Assembly (NCBI GenBank): GCA_964457925.1
Contig: CAYWGH010000015.1
Span: forward strand, 75,359-139,358
Length of the DNA: 64,000 nucleotides
DNA from: Coneutiohabitans sp964457925
GTDB lineage: Bacteria; Zhuqueibacterota; Zhuqueibacteria; Zhuqueibacterales; Zhuqueibacteraceae
Direction of reading: 5' to 3'
Made by a program: the position numbers and the translations under genes
The notes under the pieces: generated by a model
The model's database searches: none
What the model saw: only the letters and a program-made list of their open reading frames with translations
What the model was told of the DNA's origin: nothing
Shown here: positions 24,876-32,610 of the stretch, piece after piece
How positions within the stretch are numbered: position 1 is the first letter of the stretch
Layout: each line of letters begins with the position of its first letter

Positions 24876-27230
24876 ATGTTGAAAAGGCTTGTCATACTGG
24901 TGTGCGTGCTCATTGCCCAGGGTTCATTCGTATTGGGTCAGGATCGGCAAAATGCGACCATTCATGGATTTGTTTACGACGCAGCCAACGGTGAAGCGCT
25001 GATAGGTGCGAATGTTTATTTGGATAAAACCAAAATCGGCAGCAGCACGAATCTCAGCGGCTATTACGTTATTCCGCAGATCCTAGTTGGTACTTATACC
25101 GTCATTGTTCGCCATATCGGATATCAGCCGTATAAACAAGAAGTCTCACTGGCGGATGGTGAGGTGAAGACGATCACCGTGAGCCTGCAAGCCGAAAGCA
25201 TCGTCGCCGAAGGCGTCGTCATTTCCGGGGATTCGATTCCCGGTGCGCGGAGGTTGTACGAACGCGAGCTTTCAACGCTTGAGATTTCACTGCGACAAAT
25301 CGAACAGATTCCGCAAGTGGTGGAAACCGACCTGCTGCGTTCGCTGCAAACATTGCCGGGCATCATGCCGGTGTCGGATTTTTCCTCCGCGCTATACGTG
25401 CGCGGCGGCACGCCAGATCAAAACCTGTATTTGATGGACGGCACGGATGTTTACAATCCCGAGCATGCGTTTGGCGTTTTCTCCACGTTCAACACGGATG
25501 CCATCAAGCAGATCGAGCTTTCCAAAGGCGGATTTAGCGCCAAATATGGCGGGCGTCTCTCTTCCGTTCTGAGCGTGACGAATCTCGATGGCAATCGCGA
25601 GCGTTTTGAAGCAACCGGCTCCATTAGTCTGCTGAGCGCCAAAACCACGGTGCAGATGCCGCTTGGCAATGCCGGGTCGCTGTCGGGTTCGTTGCGGCGA
25701 ACTTATTTTGATCAAACCGTTGCCAAGTTTGTCGAAGAAGTTCCGGATTATTATTTTCTCGACGGCAATGTCAAGGCGTTCTTTGATCTCAACAGTAAAA
25801 ACAAATTAACGATCAGCGGCTACGGCAGTACGGACAATTTGAATTACACGTTCAATAAAAAAGTTCGGGATCAGGCAGCGCTAAAATATGATTGGGGCAA
25901 TCGCACCGGTAGCATGCGTTGGACGCGCATTTTTTCACCACAGTTGTTTGCCAATTTTTGGATAACCGGCAGCCGGTTCGATTCCAACGCCGACTTCAGT
26001 CAACTGTTTGACTTCGTTTTCACAGAAAAAAATTATATCTCCGACATTTCTTGCAAGGGCGATTTCGAGTATCATCTTTCAAAAGTGTTTCAGGCGGACT
26101 TTGGGTTTGAGCAAAAAAATCTCCATCTCGTTTACAAACACCAAACCCAAAGCGGCATTATCGACATCGACCACAAGCCAAAACACTATGCGGCCTATTT
26201 TTCCGGCAATTGGCAACCCTCCATACGGTGGGATTTCGTGACCGGCATGCGCTACGACTTTTTTGACGGCGAGAAGAATTTCAGAAATTGGTCGCCGCGT
26301 TTTGCTGCAAAGTATCGGCTCACGGATTCGTTTAATGTGAAGGCCGCGGGCGGCATATATTATCAATATCTGCACCGAGTTCCGCGGACGTTCATTGCGG
26401 ATAACTGGGTCGCTTCGGACCGCGCGCTAAAAGAATCCTCCGCGCAACATGTCATTGGGGGAATCAGCAAAAATTTTTCCACCGGCTATCAAGCCGAAAT
26501 CGAGATTTATTACAAAGGCTATCAGAATGTTTATGCTTTCAATGAGAATTACAAAGTAGACATCACGCCGCAGAGGTTTGATGGCGACGTTCCGATCTAT
26601 ACCCAAACCCAGGCAATCTTTCATCGCGGTGACGGCAACAGCAAGGGCATTGAATTTTTGTTGCGCAAAGATCAGGGCGTCTTCACCGGCTGGTTGAGTT
26701 ACAGCCTCGCCCGGACGCGGTACACGTTTGACCGCATTAATCAAGGCAACGCTTTTGCCCCGCGCCACGATCGCGCGCATGTGCTGAATGTGGTTGGTAA
26801 TATCGATTGGAAAAATTTCAAGCGCTGGCTGCGCAAGCAGGATCCGGTGCAGCATAAAACCAATTGGCGAGTCGGAGCCATTTTTGTTTACACCAGCGGG
26901 CAACCCATTACTCTTCCCGGCTCGCATTATTTTGTGAGCACGGCACCGGATTGGGACTTTGTGAGTCCCGAAGTTTTTCCCAGTGTGATCAACGGCTTTC
27001 GCCTGCCGCCGTATATCCGGCTTGATGTGAGTATCACTTACGAAAAGCATTACAAAAACTGGACGATGCTGCCGTATCTCCAAATTTTTAATGTGGGCTA
27101 CCGCAAGAATGTCTGGTTTGTCGATTACGACGCTGTCCCCGCCAGTTCCGGTGCAATCCTGAGCCCGGTTATTGATCCGATTGCGATGTTTCCGATTTTG
27201 CCGACGCTCGGCGTGAATTTCAAATTTTAG
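24876..27230 (+). CDS. TonB-dependent receptor with carboxypeptidase-like domain
   Basis: 784 residues from ATG 24876 (GAGAAAGG just upstream); an in-frame ATG 210 bp earlier would overlap the previous lipoprotein and add a non-signal leader. Domains in order: signal peptide; carboxypeptidase-D-regulatory-like domain (IHGFVYDAANGEALIGANVY, residues about 25-115); plug domain (LQTLPGIMPVSDFSSALYVR, GGTPDQNLYLMDGTDVYNPE); 22-strand barrel to the C-terminus FKF. This outer-membrane channel is opened by TonB/ExbBD, which are not in the window. The next gene is a DUF4249 lipoprotein, a pair seen repeatedly in Bacteroidota for uptake of an unidentified ligand. Confidence 0.9.
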   Translation: MLKRLVILVCVLIAQGSFVLGQDRQNATIHGFVYDAANGEALIGANVYLDKTKIGSSTNLSGYYVIPQILVGTYTVIVRHIGYQPYKQEVSLADGEVKTITVSLQAESIVAEGVVISGDSIPGARRLYERELSTLEISLRQIEQIPQVVETDLLRSLQTLPGIMPVSDFSSALYVRGGTPDQNLYLMDGTDVYNPEHAFGVFSTFNTDAIKQIELSKGGFSAKYGGRLSSVLSVTNLDGNRERFEATGSISLLSAKTTVQMPLGNAGSLSGSLRRTYFDQTVAKFVEEVPDYYFLDGNVKAFFDLNSKNKLTISGYGSTDNLNYTFNKKVRDQAALKYDWGNRTGSMRWTRIFSPQLFANFWITGSRFDSNADFSQLFDFVFTEKNYISDISCKGDFEYHLSKVFQADFGFEQKNLHLVYKHQTQSGIIDIDHKPKHYAAYFSGNWQPSIRWDFVTGMRYDFFDGEKNFRNWSPRFAAKYRLTDSFNVKAAGGIYYQYLHRVPRTFIADNWVASDRALKESSAQHVIGGISKNFSTGYQAEIEIYYKGYQNVYAFNENYKVDITPQRFDGDVPIYTQTQAIFHRGDGNSKGIEFLLRKDQGVFTGWLSYSLARTRYTFDRINQGNAFAPRHDRAHVLNVVGNIDWKNFKRWLRKQDPVQHKTNWRVGAIFVYTSGQPITLPGSHYFVSTAPDWDFVSPEVFPSVINGFRLPPYIRLDVSITYEKHYKNWTMLPYLQIFNVGYRKNVWFVDYDAVPASSGAILSPVIDPIAMFPILPTLGVNFKF

Positions 27231-27314
27231 TGAAAAAGCAAAACACTTAACCGCAAGAGGATGTAAAACTTCATTTGAAATCGATGGTTTTGCCTTTTAT
27301 TATGAGTGAATAAC

Positions 27315-28193
27315 ATGAACAGATTGTTCACTATAGTTTTGATGATGCTTATGGCATGTGGGGAAGGCAGACTCTCTATCACAGAAGCGTCATATCAGCC
27401 CAAGATTGCTATTCAAGGCATCCTCATACCCGGTCAAGTCCCTCAGGTTAAGCTGAGCAGAAATTTTCCAGTGAATGTCGTCATCGATCCTGCCGAGATT
27501 CCACTAACGAACGCCAGTGTTACGATAACAGATGGCGCTGGGTACAGGCACACGCTGCTTTATAATCCGCAAACCCGGGCCTACGAAGCGCAGTTTAATG
27601 TCGACTACAATACCACCTATACGCTCAACGCCGATGCCAGCATTGACGGCCGGACGTTGCATGCGAGCGCTACGACCACAGTTCCCAACGCCGGGTTTAA
27701 AATCTTAGAAGAGAGTTCACGGTTGGGAAGTATGGTCTATCGCCAGCGCGATGCCCAGGGGAATCTTGTCAATTTCAATGTCGTGTTCGAGCGGTCGCCG
27801 GGCACGGGATATTACCTTGTTTCACTGGTCGCACTCGAGGCCGATACCTCGAGATTTATTTATGATAACCCGTTTCGAGAGCTTACGGCAGAAGACGTGT
27901 ACACAGATTTTGAAGAATACAAGTATCTGTACTACTGGCTGCAGGACCGGCCATTGACGCCGGGCATATCGAACACCGAAATTCTTTCCTTGTTTACTTT
28001 CTTTTATAGCAGGTATCGTGTGATTATCTACGCCGCCGATCGCAACTTCCGAGATTTTCAGATAACGCATGAATTACTGCAAGGCATCGATGGAAACTAC
28101 CATGAGCCGGCATTTCATATCGAAGGCGACGGCATTGGTGTGTTCGGATCAGCCGTTGCGGACACGGCTTACTTTGAGATCTTACGGCCCTAA
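27315..28193 (+). CDS. DUF4249 lipoprotein, partner of TonB receptor
   Basis: 292 residues from ATG 27315; a GTG three codons upstream is possible. Lipobox LMAC gives lipidation at Cys15. The body fits the DUF4249 pattern: an N-terminal beta domain with IAIQGILIPGQVPQVKLSRN, ASVTITDGAGYRHTLLYNP and TTYTLNADASIDGRTLHASA, then a C-terminal part with Tyr-rich segments. DUF4249 genes usually follow this kind of TonB receptor and the protein is thought to sit at the outer membrane as an accessory subunit. The ligand is unknown. Confidence 0.75.
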   Translation: MNRLFTIVLMMLMACGEGRLSITEASYQPKIAIQGILIPGQVPQVKLSRNFPVNVVIDPAEIPLTNASVTITDGAGYRHTLLYNPQTRAYEAQFNVDYNTTYTLNADASIDGRTLHASATTTVPNAGFKILEESSRLGSMVYRQRDAQGNLVNFNVVFERSPGTGYYLVSLVALEADTSRFIYDNPFRELTAEDVYTDFEEYKYLYYWLQDRPLTPGISNTEILSLFTFFYSRYRVIIYAADRNFRDFQITHELLQGIDGNYHEPAFHIEGDGIGVFGSAVADTAYFEILRP

Positions 28194-28246
28194 CGTCGGC
28201 TCCAGCTATTCCTTTCTGCAATCACCTTCGAAAAGTACAAACGAGC

Positions 28247-28702
28247 ATGTCAGTCATGCGCAAATTGGTTTTATTGATCTTTCTTTTTGGAACATTTAGT
28301 GTCGGGGCGGAATTATTGTTGGTGGGTCATGTTGAAAGTTTTTGGCAATTGTTACCTTTGGTCCTTATCGCTGCCAGCCTCGTCGCGCTCGTCTTTCATG
28401 CAGTTGTAGAAAATGTGACCAGCATCAAAGTTTTTCAAGTGTTGATGTTGCTCTTTATTTTGAGCGGTTTTGTCGGGGTTGGCCAGCATTATCAAGCCAA
28501 GATCGAATTCAAATTGGAAATAAATCCTTCACTTAGCGGGCTGGAACTGTTTCGCGAGGCCCTCACCGGCGCAACTGTGCCTCCGGTGCTGGCGCCCGGA
28601 ATGATGCTGCAACTGGGTTTGTTGGGCTTGGCCTTCACGTACCGACATCCTGTGCTCCTCAAAACGGCTCAAAAAAGTGAACCAACAACAAACGGAGAGT
28701 GA
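28247..28702 (+). CDS. Hypothetical membrane protein, four TM helices
   Basis: 151 residues with about four hydrophobic segments (KLVLLIFLFGTFSVGAELLL, LLPLVLIAASLVALVFHAVV, VFQVLMLLFILSGFVGVGQ, MMLQLGLLGLAFTY). His, Glu and Lys residues border the helices. No named family recognised. It ends one base before the start of the helix-hairpin-helix gene, so the two are probably cotranscribed. Confidence 0.65.
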   Translation: MSVMRKLVLLIFLFGTFSVGAELLLVGHVESFWQLLPLVLIAASLVALVFHAVVENVTSIKVFQVLMLLFILSGFVGVGQHYQAKIEFKLEINPSLSGLELFREALTGATVPPVLAPGMMLQLGLLGLAFTYRHPVLLKTAQKSEPTTNGE

Positions 28703-28703
28703 C

Positions 28704-29339
28704 ATGAAGCTGCTCAAATTGTTCGTTAGAATTGCACTTGCGTCTCTGCTTCTGGCCGGCAACGCCGATGCCCAACTCGGACGCCAGCAGGGTTTGCTCG
28801 ATCCCAACATTGCCGGAGAAAAGGAATTGCTTGCGCTGCCGCATATGAATGCAGAGCTGGTGAAAAGCCTGGTGGAAAACCGGCCTTTTTTGAGCATGAC
28901 GGACTTGAATGCCTTCTTGAGCAAATCACTCAAGCCAGAGCAATTGACGATATTGTATGGAAAGCTTTTCCTCCATCTTAACCTAAATACGGCCCCGGAG
29001 GCGGAGATCCTGATGATTCCGGGTGTGGGAAAACGCCTCGCGCACGAATTTGAAGAATACAGGCCCTTCAAGTCGTTCACGCAATTTCGTAAAGAAATCG
29101 GAAAATACGTGGACGAAAAGGAAGTGGCCCGTCTTGAACAATATGTTTTCGTGCCGATCAATCTGAACACGGCCAGTGACGAAGATATTCTGAGCATTCC
29201 CGGCAGCGGAAAACGTGTGTTGCACGAGTTCAAAGAGTATCGGCCCTACAAAAACATCGAACAGTTCCGCCGTGAAATGGGTAAATATTGGAACGCCAAG
29301 GAAGTCGCACGGCTCGAGCGTTATATCACGTTGGAGTAA
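28704..29339 (+). CDS. Exported helix-hairpin-helix protein (three repeats)
   Basis: 211 residues from ATG 28704 (CGGAG at 28693-28697), with a signal peptide ending GNADAQ. Three ComEA-like helix-hairpin-helix units follow: a degenerate one (residues about 25-85, AGEKELLALPHMNAELVKSL), then LNLNTAPEAEILMIPGVGKR and INLNTASDEDILSIPGSGKR, each followed by a nearly identical YRPFKSFTQFRKEIGKY-like segment. In ComEA such units bind DNA in the periplasm; in others they are protein-binding. Exported form suggests periplasmic action. Repeats 2 and 3 are close enough to have arisen by recent duplication. Confidence 0.82.
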   Translation: MKLLKLFVRIALASLLLAGNADAQLGRQQGLLDPNIAGEKELLALPHMNAELVKSLVENRPFLSMTDLNAFLSKSLKPEQLTILYGKLFLHLNLNTAPEAEILMIPGVGKRLAHEFEEYRPFKSFTQFRKEIGKYVDEKEVARLEQYVFVPINLNTASDEDILSIPGSGKRVLHEFKEYRPYKNIEQFRREMGKYWNAKEVARLERYITLE

Positions 29340-29567
29340 GCGCTGTTGAGAGATGGTCTTCCGCTAAAAAAGGAATGAGTAATACATCGATTCAACCTGG
29401 CCTGGTTTTACCTGATGAATTTTGACGATCAAAATCGGTAATACGTATTTGTTTAGCCACGGCTTGGCTCTGACTTTACTACAGCAGATGCCACGGTCTA
29501 GCCTTGTCGAACTTGAATGTCAAAATGCATAAGAGAGAATGTATGAACCTTCAAGGATGAAGACACT
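29340..29567. other. 228-bp intergenic region, no firm signal
   Basis: No coding sequence. TGTCAA at 29518 and TGTATG at 29540 are 22 bp apart but the middle unit does not fit, so I do not call an operator. It probably holds the promoter of the phosphatase genes. Confidence 0.3.
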
Positions 29568-30572
29568 ATGCACGATTGCATCACGAAGATTTTGCCACGT
29601 GGCCTTGTTTTGGTTGGTATCTGTTGTTTGGCCTTGGCTTGCGGTTTCTCTGAGGTTAAGCAGCCTAAGCGAGTTCTAAATCCCAAGCCTGTGCCAGAAT
29701 TTTCCATTCCCGCGCGGAATCCCGAAGAAAAGTACGTCTATTTCATTGCCATTGGAGATCAGGGTAAGGGCGGTGAAGACCAAAGACACGTTGCCGAGTT
29801 GATGCACGAGAAGGCGCAAAACGATTCTCTTCATTTTGTGATTACGCTGGGCGACAATTTCTATAACGACGGTGTGACGTCGGTTAACGACATCCAATGG
29901 CTCGAGAAGTTCGAAAACATGTATAATTTGCCTTATCTCAACGTTCCCTTTTACGCCTCGCTCGGCAATCATGATTATCACAATGACAATGCCTGGCATC
30001 AGGTGGAATACAGCAAAAGGAGCGACAAATGGCGGATGCCGCACAACTATTATACCTTCTCGAGGAACATTGACGGCAACTCCTCCGTTCAGTTCTTTGT
30101 GTTGGATTCGCAACAAATCAAACAGCGCGACGATCACGACGCGGCACAACTCTCATGGCTCGACCGTGAGTTGAGCGCCTCCACCGCAACGTGGAAGATC
30201 GTTTACGGGCATCACCCGTTATATTCATACGGCAAACATGGCAACGTCAGAGCGATGATCGAACACGTGCAACCGATTTTGGAAAAATACCACGTGGATG
30301 CCTACCTTGCCGGCCATGATCACGATCGCCAGTTGCTCGGGCCGTTGAACGGTGTATTCTACATCGTCTCCGGCACCGGCGGTAAAAGTCGCGACACGAG
30401 TTATGGCGACATGACGATTTTCGCTGCAACCAATTTGGGCTTTGCCTGGTTTCGCATTTCTTCGGTGGAGTTTCATGTACAGTTCATCAACGCAGAAGGC
30501 AAGATTGAATATGCGCATACGTGGACAAAGGGGAGAGTTTCCCATGATCCTTCCAGGCTTACGACCAAATGA
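29568..30572 (+). CDS. Calcineurin-like/purple acid phosphatase-type lipoprotein
   Basis: 334 residues with an exported N-terminus and a lipobox-like LALAC (Cys25). The dinuclear-metal phosphoesterase motifs are all visible in order: AIGDQG, LGDNFYNDG, SLGNHDYH, YGHHPLYS and AGHDHD. The order and GDNFY spelling match the tartrate-resistant/purple acid phosphatase branch. It should hydrolyse phosphomonoesters outside the inner membrane. Its 3' end overlaps the start of a PAP2 phosphatase gene by 29 bp and a second PAP2 gene follows, giving a small phosphatase cluster. Confidence 0.88.
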   Translation: MHDCITKILPRGLVLVGICCLALACGFSEVKQPKRVLNPKPVPEFSIPARNPEEKYVYFIAIGDQGKGGEDQRHVAELMHEKAQNDSLHFVITLGDNFYNDGVTSVNDIQWLEKFENMYNLPYLNVPFYASLGNHDYHNDNAWHQVEYSKRSDKWRMPHNYYTFSRNIDGNSSVQFFVLDSQQIKQRDDHDAAQLSWLDRELSASTATWKIVYGHHPLYSYGKHGNVRAMIEHVQPILEKYHVDAYLAGHDHDRQLLGPLNGVFYIVSGTGGKSRDTSYGDMTIFAATNLGFAWFRISSVEFHVQFINAEGKIEYAHTWTKGRVSHDPSRLTTK

Positions 30573-31413
30573 GCTTGGGCGATTTGCTGCAATCATGTTT
30601 TGCTGCAGCATTCTGGCAGGGCAAAAGCCCAGCTACACACAAGAATTGTATCCGGCAAATCAAAAGAATGCCCTCAGGTCATTTGCCGCGACGGTGGGCG
30701 AAGATGTATCGCACGTTTTTACCTCACCCTTGCGCTTCAAGCAAAAAGATGTATTGACGCTTCTCGTTCTCACAGCCACAACCACTGTCTTTGTGATCTC
30801 GCTGGACAAAAACATTGATCAAGATTTTATTGAACGAGATGATTTTTATGTCAAACCGGCAAGCGAGCTGGCTCAAATTGGTGAGGCTTATGACAAGCTT
30901 TCTGCGGAATATGTTCTAGCCGGTTTGTCATTTCCCATGCTGGCAGGCGGTTTGATTTTCAAGGACAAAAAGCTCACCACAACAAATCGGTTGATGATAG
31001 AATCTTTCTTGATCGCTGGTGCTATAACTCAGCTTGGGAAAAAAATTTCTGGCCGGGCGCGCCCTTATACTGGCAATGGACCTTCGGCATTTGCGTGGTT
31101 TAAATTTCCCGGCGCGGAGGAAAGAAGATCATTTCCCTCCGGACATGCTACTGGGGCGTTTGCCCTGATGACGGTGCTGGCGAAACAATATGATTCATGG
31201 TGGGTGGAAATCCCATGTTACACGGTCGCGATTTCCGTCGCAATGCAACGTCTTGATACGCACAGGCATTGGGGAGCAGATGTGGTACTGGGAAGTGCCA
31301 TCGGCTATTGGGTTGGATGCACGCTCGTGAACCGGCAAAAGCAGCAGGCCAAAGGTTGGTCGGCAAGTCCTTATATTGGGTTGAATCGCGTCGGAGTGAC
31401 GTGGTCTTTCTAA
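30544..31413 (+). CDS. PAP2-family membrane phosphatase (1)
   Basis: 289 residues from ATG 30544, inside the end of the previous gene, with GGGGAG upstream. The acid-phosphatase signature is complete: KX6RP in KKISGRARP, FPSGHATGAF, and RLDTHRHWGAD supplying the catalytic His and its Asp. Hydrophobic helices surround these motifs, so the active site faces the periplasm. Likely substrates are lipid phosphates such as undecaprenyl pyrophosphate or phosphatidic acid; the sequence does not choose between them. An N-terminal leader (AAIMFCCSILAGQ) may be a signal peptide. Confidence 0.88.
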   Translation: MILPGLRPNELGRFAAIMFCCSILAGQKPSYTQELYPANQKNALRSFAATVGEDVSHVFTSPLRFKQKDVLTLLVLTATTTVFVISLDKNIDQDFIERDDFYVKPASELAQIGEAYDKLSAEYVLAGLSFPMLAGGLIFKDKKLTTTNRLMIESFLIAGAITQLGKKISGRARPYTGNGPSAFAWFKFPGAEERRSFPSGHATGAFALMTVLAKQYDSWWVEIPCYTVAISVAMQRLDTHRHWGADVVLGSAIGYWVGCTLVNRQKQQAKGWSASPYIGLNRVGVTWSF

Positions 31414-31532
31414 TTCAACATACCAGTCACGCCAACAACCCACCAAGCAAAGATTTCGCGCAGCATCGCTGCGGGGCTGCAAATCCCGCCTTACCAATGT
31501 TAGCAACTCAAGCATTTCCACTCATCATTCTC

Positions 31533-32261
31533 ATGATTCCGAATTGGGGTGCAATGAAGGCACCCCATTTTGATCTCGACTCATGGTTTGCGTTGTGCGC
31601 TTACTTTATCACTGAAACAGGAGGAACCACGGGCGCCGCGATTGTCGGCATTGTCCTGCTTGTTTTGTTGATTTCTCGTGCGGGAATGTCCGGGAGGCAA
31701 CGATTGGTTGAAACCGTTGTTGTTGCCGGTTTTTTGCTGCTTTTGGCTTGTGGCGGCGCGGCGCTCAACGAGTATGTGCTCAAACCTAAGTTCAAGCACC
31801 CCCGGCCGAATATTGTGTATCTCTCCGGCGGTGACGGCTCCGGGCCGCTGAAAATGACGGCCGATGAGTTTTATAAACTCGAGAAGAATGAGCGCCGCAG
31901 ACATTTGCGCAAGGTGCTGGAGGCGGAGCCGCCACCGCTGGTGTTGCATCGTTTGATTCGGGAACACTGGATTGTCACCGTGGGCCATTCCTTTCCCTCC
32001 GGGCATGCTTTCGCGTCGATGTTCTTTGCGAGCTTCTTTTTGGCGATGGGCTTGACTTTGGCGTCAACGCCGCGACGCCGATTGTTTTTTCTGCTGCTGC
32101 CATGGGCCGCATGCGTGGCTTTTTCGAGAGTCGTGCTGTGCATGCACGGCCTTCGTGATGTCGTCGCAGGGAGTTTCATCGGTATGCTGTTCGGCTTTCT
32201 GGCATTCACCCTGGTGCGCTCGAGCATGAGGGCAATTGCGCGCAACCCTTCGCTTTCGTAG
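31533..32261 (+). CDS. PAP2-family membrane phosphatase (2)
   Basis: 242 residues from ATG 31533; ATG 31554, preceded by GGGG, is an alternative and no start has a strong ribosome-binding site. The PAP2 motifs are present: KPKFKHPRP, FPSGHAFAS and SRVVLCMHGLRD. Between the first and second motif there is a charged insert of about 65 residues (KLEKNERRRHLRKVLEAEPP). It has five or six hydrophobic helices. It is the second PAP2 protein in a row and not closely similar to the first outside the motifs. It is followed at once by the decayed gene at 32262. Confidence 0.85.
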   Translation: MIPNWGAMKAPHFDLDSWFALCAYFITETGGTTGAAIVGIVLLVLLISRAGMSGRQRLVETVVVAGFLLLLACGGAALNEYVLKPKFKHPRPNIVYLSGGDGSGPLKMTADEFYKLEKNERRRHLRKVLEAEPPPLVLHRLIREHWIVTVGHSFPSGHAFASMFFASFFLAMGLTLASTPRRRLFFLLLPWAACVAFSRVVLCMHGLRDVVAGSFIGMLFGFLAFTLVRSSMRAIARNPSLS

Positions 32262-32555
32262 AGGGATAAAATCGATTCCGTTTTCATATTGCATTCTATG
32301 CCGGTACAACCCTTCAGAGAAGGTTTTCCAATTAAAAGCATTGATGATATCCAAGGCCGAGATGATGATCAACCTCGAAGGAACCTGTCGGGAAGAAGGT
32401 ATCTTCGCGTCTAAGCTGTCAGCAGGAAAACTGCACAACTCAAAGACAAGCCACAGCTAGCGCAGATAATTGAGGCTGTGGGAAGAATTGGGCATGTTGA
32501 TGAAGAAAGACGCACGATTGCCGTTATGGGAATTCAAGTTCATATCACGGATTGA
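32262..32555 (+). pseudogene. Decayed paralogue of the secreted gene at 43560
   Basis: Translation in shifting frames gives VFILHSMPVQ, then FREGFPIKSIDDI, then KAEMMINLEGTCREEGIFAS, then a stop, then EAVGRIGHVDEERRTIAVMG and IQVHITD followed by a stop at 32553-32555. These align in order with the 43560 protein: VFSVPVRV, FDEGIKSLDDI, KPEMLVKLEGTYLTEGVFLA, LEVVGKIVQIDEEKRVITVM, GIDFHITE. At least one frameshift (after GATATC near 32350) and a nonsense codon (TAG near 32458) break it, and the signal peptide half is missing. Confidence 0.8.
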
Positions 32556-32610
32556 AGAAGCCGACTGCTCATGTTTCTTGCCTTCGCTGGGTTTTTCTGT
32601 CCGCCGGAAA

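Noticed and set aside
29518..29545. TGTCAA and TGTATG 22 bp apart before the metallophosphatase
   Set aside because: The unit between them (ATAAGA) does not fit, so this is not a clear 11-bp array.
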